In this document: in pieces, positions 14,693 through 15,693 of the stretch
Numbering within the stretch: position 1 is the first letter of the stretch
How the letters are laid out: each line of letters starts with the position of its first letter
Assembly: GCA_017861415.1 (NCBI GenBank)
Contig: JAGFXS010000010.1
Location: 1 to 15,693, forward strand
Source: Bacillota bacterium
Lineage (GTDB): Bacteria > Bacillota > Clostridia > Oscillospirales > Oscillospiraceae
DNA length: 15,693 bases
Direction: 5' to 3'
Position numbers and translations under genes: made by a program
The notes under the pieces: model-generated
The model's database searches: none
Told to the model about the DNA's origin: nothing
What the model saw: only the letters and a program-made list of their open reading frames with translations

Positions 14693-15517
14693 ATGAATAT
14701 ACCTTTTTCCCATTATGAGGAGAGCGCTGACTATTTGCGACAGCGGATAGGCGGATTTCAGCCCAAGGTGGCCATGGTATTAGGCTCTGGCCTCGGGGAG
14801 CTGGGAGACCGGGTGGAAGAGCCTACGGTGGTACCCTACGGGGAGATCCCCCATTTCAAAACCTCCACCGCTCCCGGCCATAAGGGACAGCTGGTGTTCG
14901 GCCATTTAGCGGGTCAGCCTGTGGTGGTGATGCAGGGACGAATGCACCACTACGAGGGCTACTCCTATGAGGAGACCACCTATGCCATACGGGTATTCCG
15001 GCTTCTGGGAGCAGACACCCTGATGGTTACCAACGCCGCCGGCGGCGTAAATCAGGACTTCAAAGCAGGGGAGCTGATGCTGATTACCGATCAGATCAAG
15101 CCCTTTTTAGATTCTCCTCTGCGGGGTGAAAACCTGCCCCAGTTCGGTCCCCGTTTTCCTGATGCCAGCTATTTGTACACCCCTCGGCTCCAGGATTTAG
15201 CCCGGGAGACCGCCCACAGTCAGGGTATCTCCCTGCGGGAAGGGATTTATCTGTATTTTCCCGGCCCCCAGTATGAGACGCCGGCGGAGGTCCGCATGGC
15301 CCGTGCGTGGGGCGCCGACGCTGTGGGTATGTCCACTGTGGCGGAGGTCATCGTGGCCGCCCACTGCGGCATGGAAGTGCTGGGGGTCAGCCTCATCACC
15401 AACATGGCGGCGGGGATTTTGCCCCAGCCCCTCTCCGAACAGGAGGTCTTAGCCGCGGCAGCCGCGGCGAAGGAGACCTTCTCCGCCTTGATTTTAGGTT
15501 GCCTAAATAAGCTGTAA
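14693..15517 (+). CDS. punA: Purine nucleoside phosphorylase (trimeric, PNP-I type)
   Basis: The enzyme cleaves purine nucleosides (inosine, guanosine and their deoxy forms) with phosphate to base and (deoxy)ribose-1-phosphate. Phosphate-site elements of the trimeric family are the GSGLG loop at 31-35, GHKGQ with His63, and QGRMHHYEGY with Arg83 and His85. TNAAGGVN is at 113-120. Further on, PGPQYETPAEVRM holds the catalytic-site glutamate and AVGMSTVAEV the ribose-contacting Met. ITNMAAG carries the Asn that prefers 6-oxopurines. The 274-residue length is typical. The ATG at 14693 has AAAGGAG 8 bases upstream; the open frame continues upstream to 14543 but shows no PNP homology and starts before the likely promoter. 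It is followed 18 bases later by an amidohydrolase gene, and both probably serve nucleoside salvage together with hpt. Confidence 0.96.
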   Translation: MNIPFSHYEESADYLRQRIGGFQPKVAMVLGSGLGELGDRVEEPTVVPYGEIPHFKTSTAPGHKGQLVFGHLAGQPVVVMQGRMHHYEGYSYEETTYAIRVFRLLGADTLMVTNAAGGVNQDFKAGELMLITDQIKPFLDSPLRGENLPQFGPRFPDASYLYTPRLQDLARETAHSQGISLREGIYLYFPGPQYETPAEVRMARAWGADAVGMSTVAEVIVAAHCGMEVLGVSLITNMAAGILPQPLSEQEVLAAAAAAKETFSALILGCLNKL

Positions 15518-15535
15518 GGACAAAGGAGCGGGAGG

Positions 15536-15693
15536 ATGACCACTTTACTTTACAACTGCACCGCCCTTCTGATGGATGATGCCTTTACGGTGCTGCCCCG
15601 TGCCTATGTCGCCGTGGAGGGCAGCCGTATCGTTTCCGTGGGGGATAGCCGTCCGGAGGGTTCCTTTGATCGGGAGATTGACGGGGGTGGCAA
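15536..15693 (+). CDS. Amidohydrolase-family protein, N-terminal fragment (possible MTA/SAH or nucleoside deaminase)
   Basis: Only the first 52 residues are in the window; the 3' end is cut. They have the beta-sandwich of the amidohydrolase superfamily: TTLLYNCTALLMDDAFTVLP, then RAYVAVEGSRIVSVGD and EIDGGG, where the family has the IDxxGKxVxPG motif just before the metal-binding HxH. The metal ligands lie outside. Given its place 18 bases after a purine nucleoside phosphorylase, a 5'-methylthioadenosine/S-adenosylhomocysteine deaminase is a reasonable guess, but a guanine deaminase or other member cannot be excluded. The ATG at 15536 has AAGGAG about 7 bases upstream. Confidence 0.75.
   Translation, partial: MTTLLYNCTALLMDDAFTVLPRAYVAVEGSRIVSVGDSRPEGSFDREIDGGG

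Overview
This 15.7 kb window looks like ordinary chromosome from a low-temperature, fairly GC-rich member of the Clostridia. The tilS-hpt-ftsH order, ylmH, a YnzC/DUF896 protein, EcsC, sigma-A-type promoters, AGGAGG ribosome sites and several TTG/GTG starts all point to Firmicutes. The protein style resembles gut Oscillospiraceae (Flavonifractor/Oscillibacter-like); that last placement is inference. I see no mobile element, CRISPR array, rRNA or tRNA gene.

Layout. (1) 2-4147, plus strand: the end of tilS, then hpt, ftsH and a QueG-like iron-sulfur protein, closely spaced as one operon and closed by a strong hairpin terminator. (2) 4262-6882, minus strand: a polar amino acid ABC importer (binding lipoprotein, permease, ATPase) with a well-formed promoter and an internal hairpin after the binding-protein gene. 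(3) 6981-8110: a YegS/BmrU-type lipid kinase on the minus strand and ylmH on the plus strand, driven by back-to-back promoters whose -35 boxes coincide. The kinase has a long, structured 5' leader. (4) 8193-9772, plus strand: ylmH, a DUF896 protein and a small two-repeat protein that resembles the tautomerase/MIF fold. (5) 9837-13539, minus strand: serC, serA, a gamma-carbonic-anhydrase-like protein and a papain-like peptidase, apparently one transcription unit. (6) 13572-14487, minus strand: an EcsC-family protein. (7) 14578 to the end, plus strand: purine nucleoside phosphorylase and the start of an amidohydrolase, probably a nucleoside or S-adenosylhomocysteine-type deaminase.

The most unusual thing is the amino acid binding protein. 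The strand-helix segment that normally ends this family (the part matching the last ~45 residues of E. coli GlnH) lies right after the lipobox, before the usual N-terminus, and the protein stops where that segment should begin. It reads as a natural circular permutation, not a frameshift or a truncation. Secondary points of interest are the shared -35 divergent promoter, a possible H-type pseudoknot in the lipid-kinase leader, the small tautomerase-like protein, and a signal-less papain-like peptidase attached to the serine operon.
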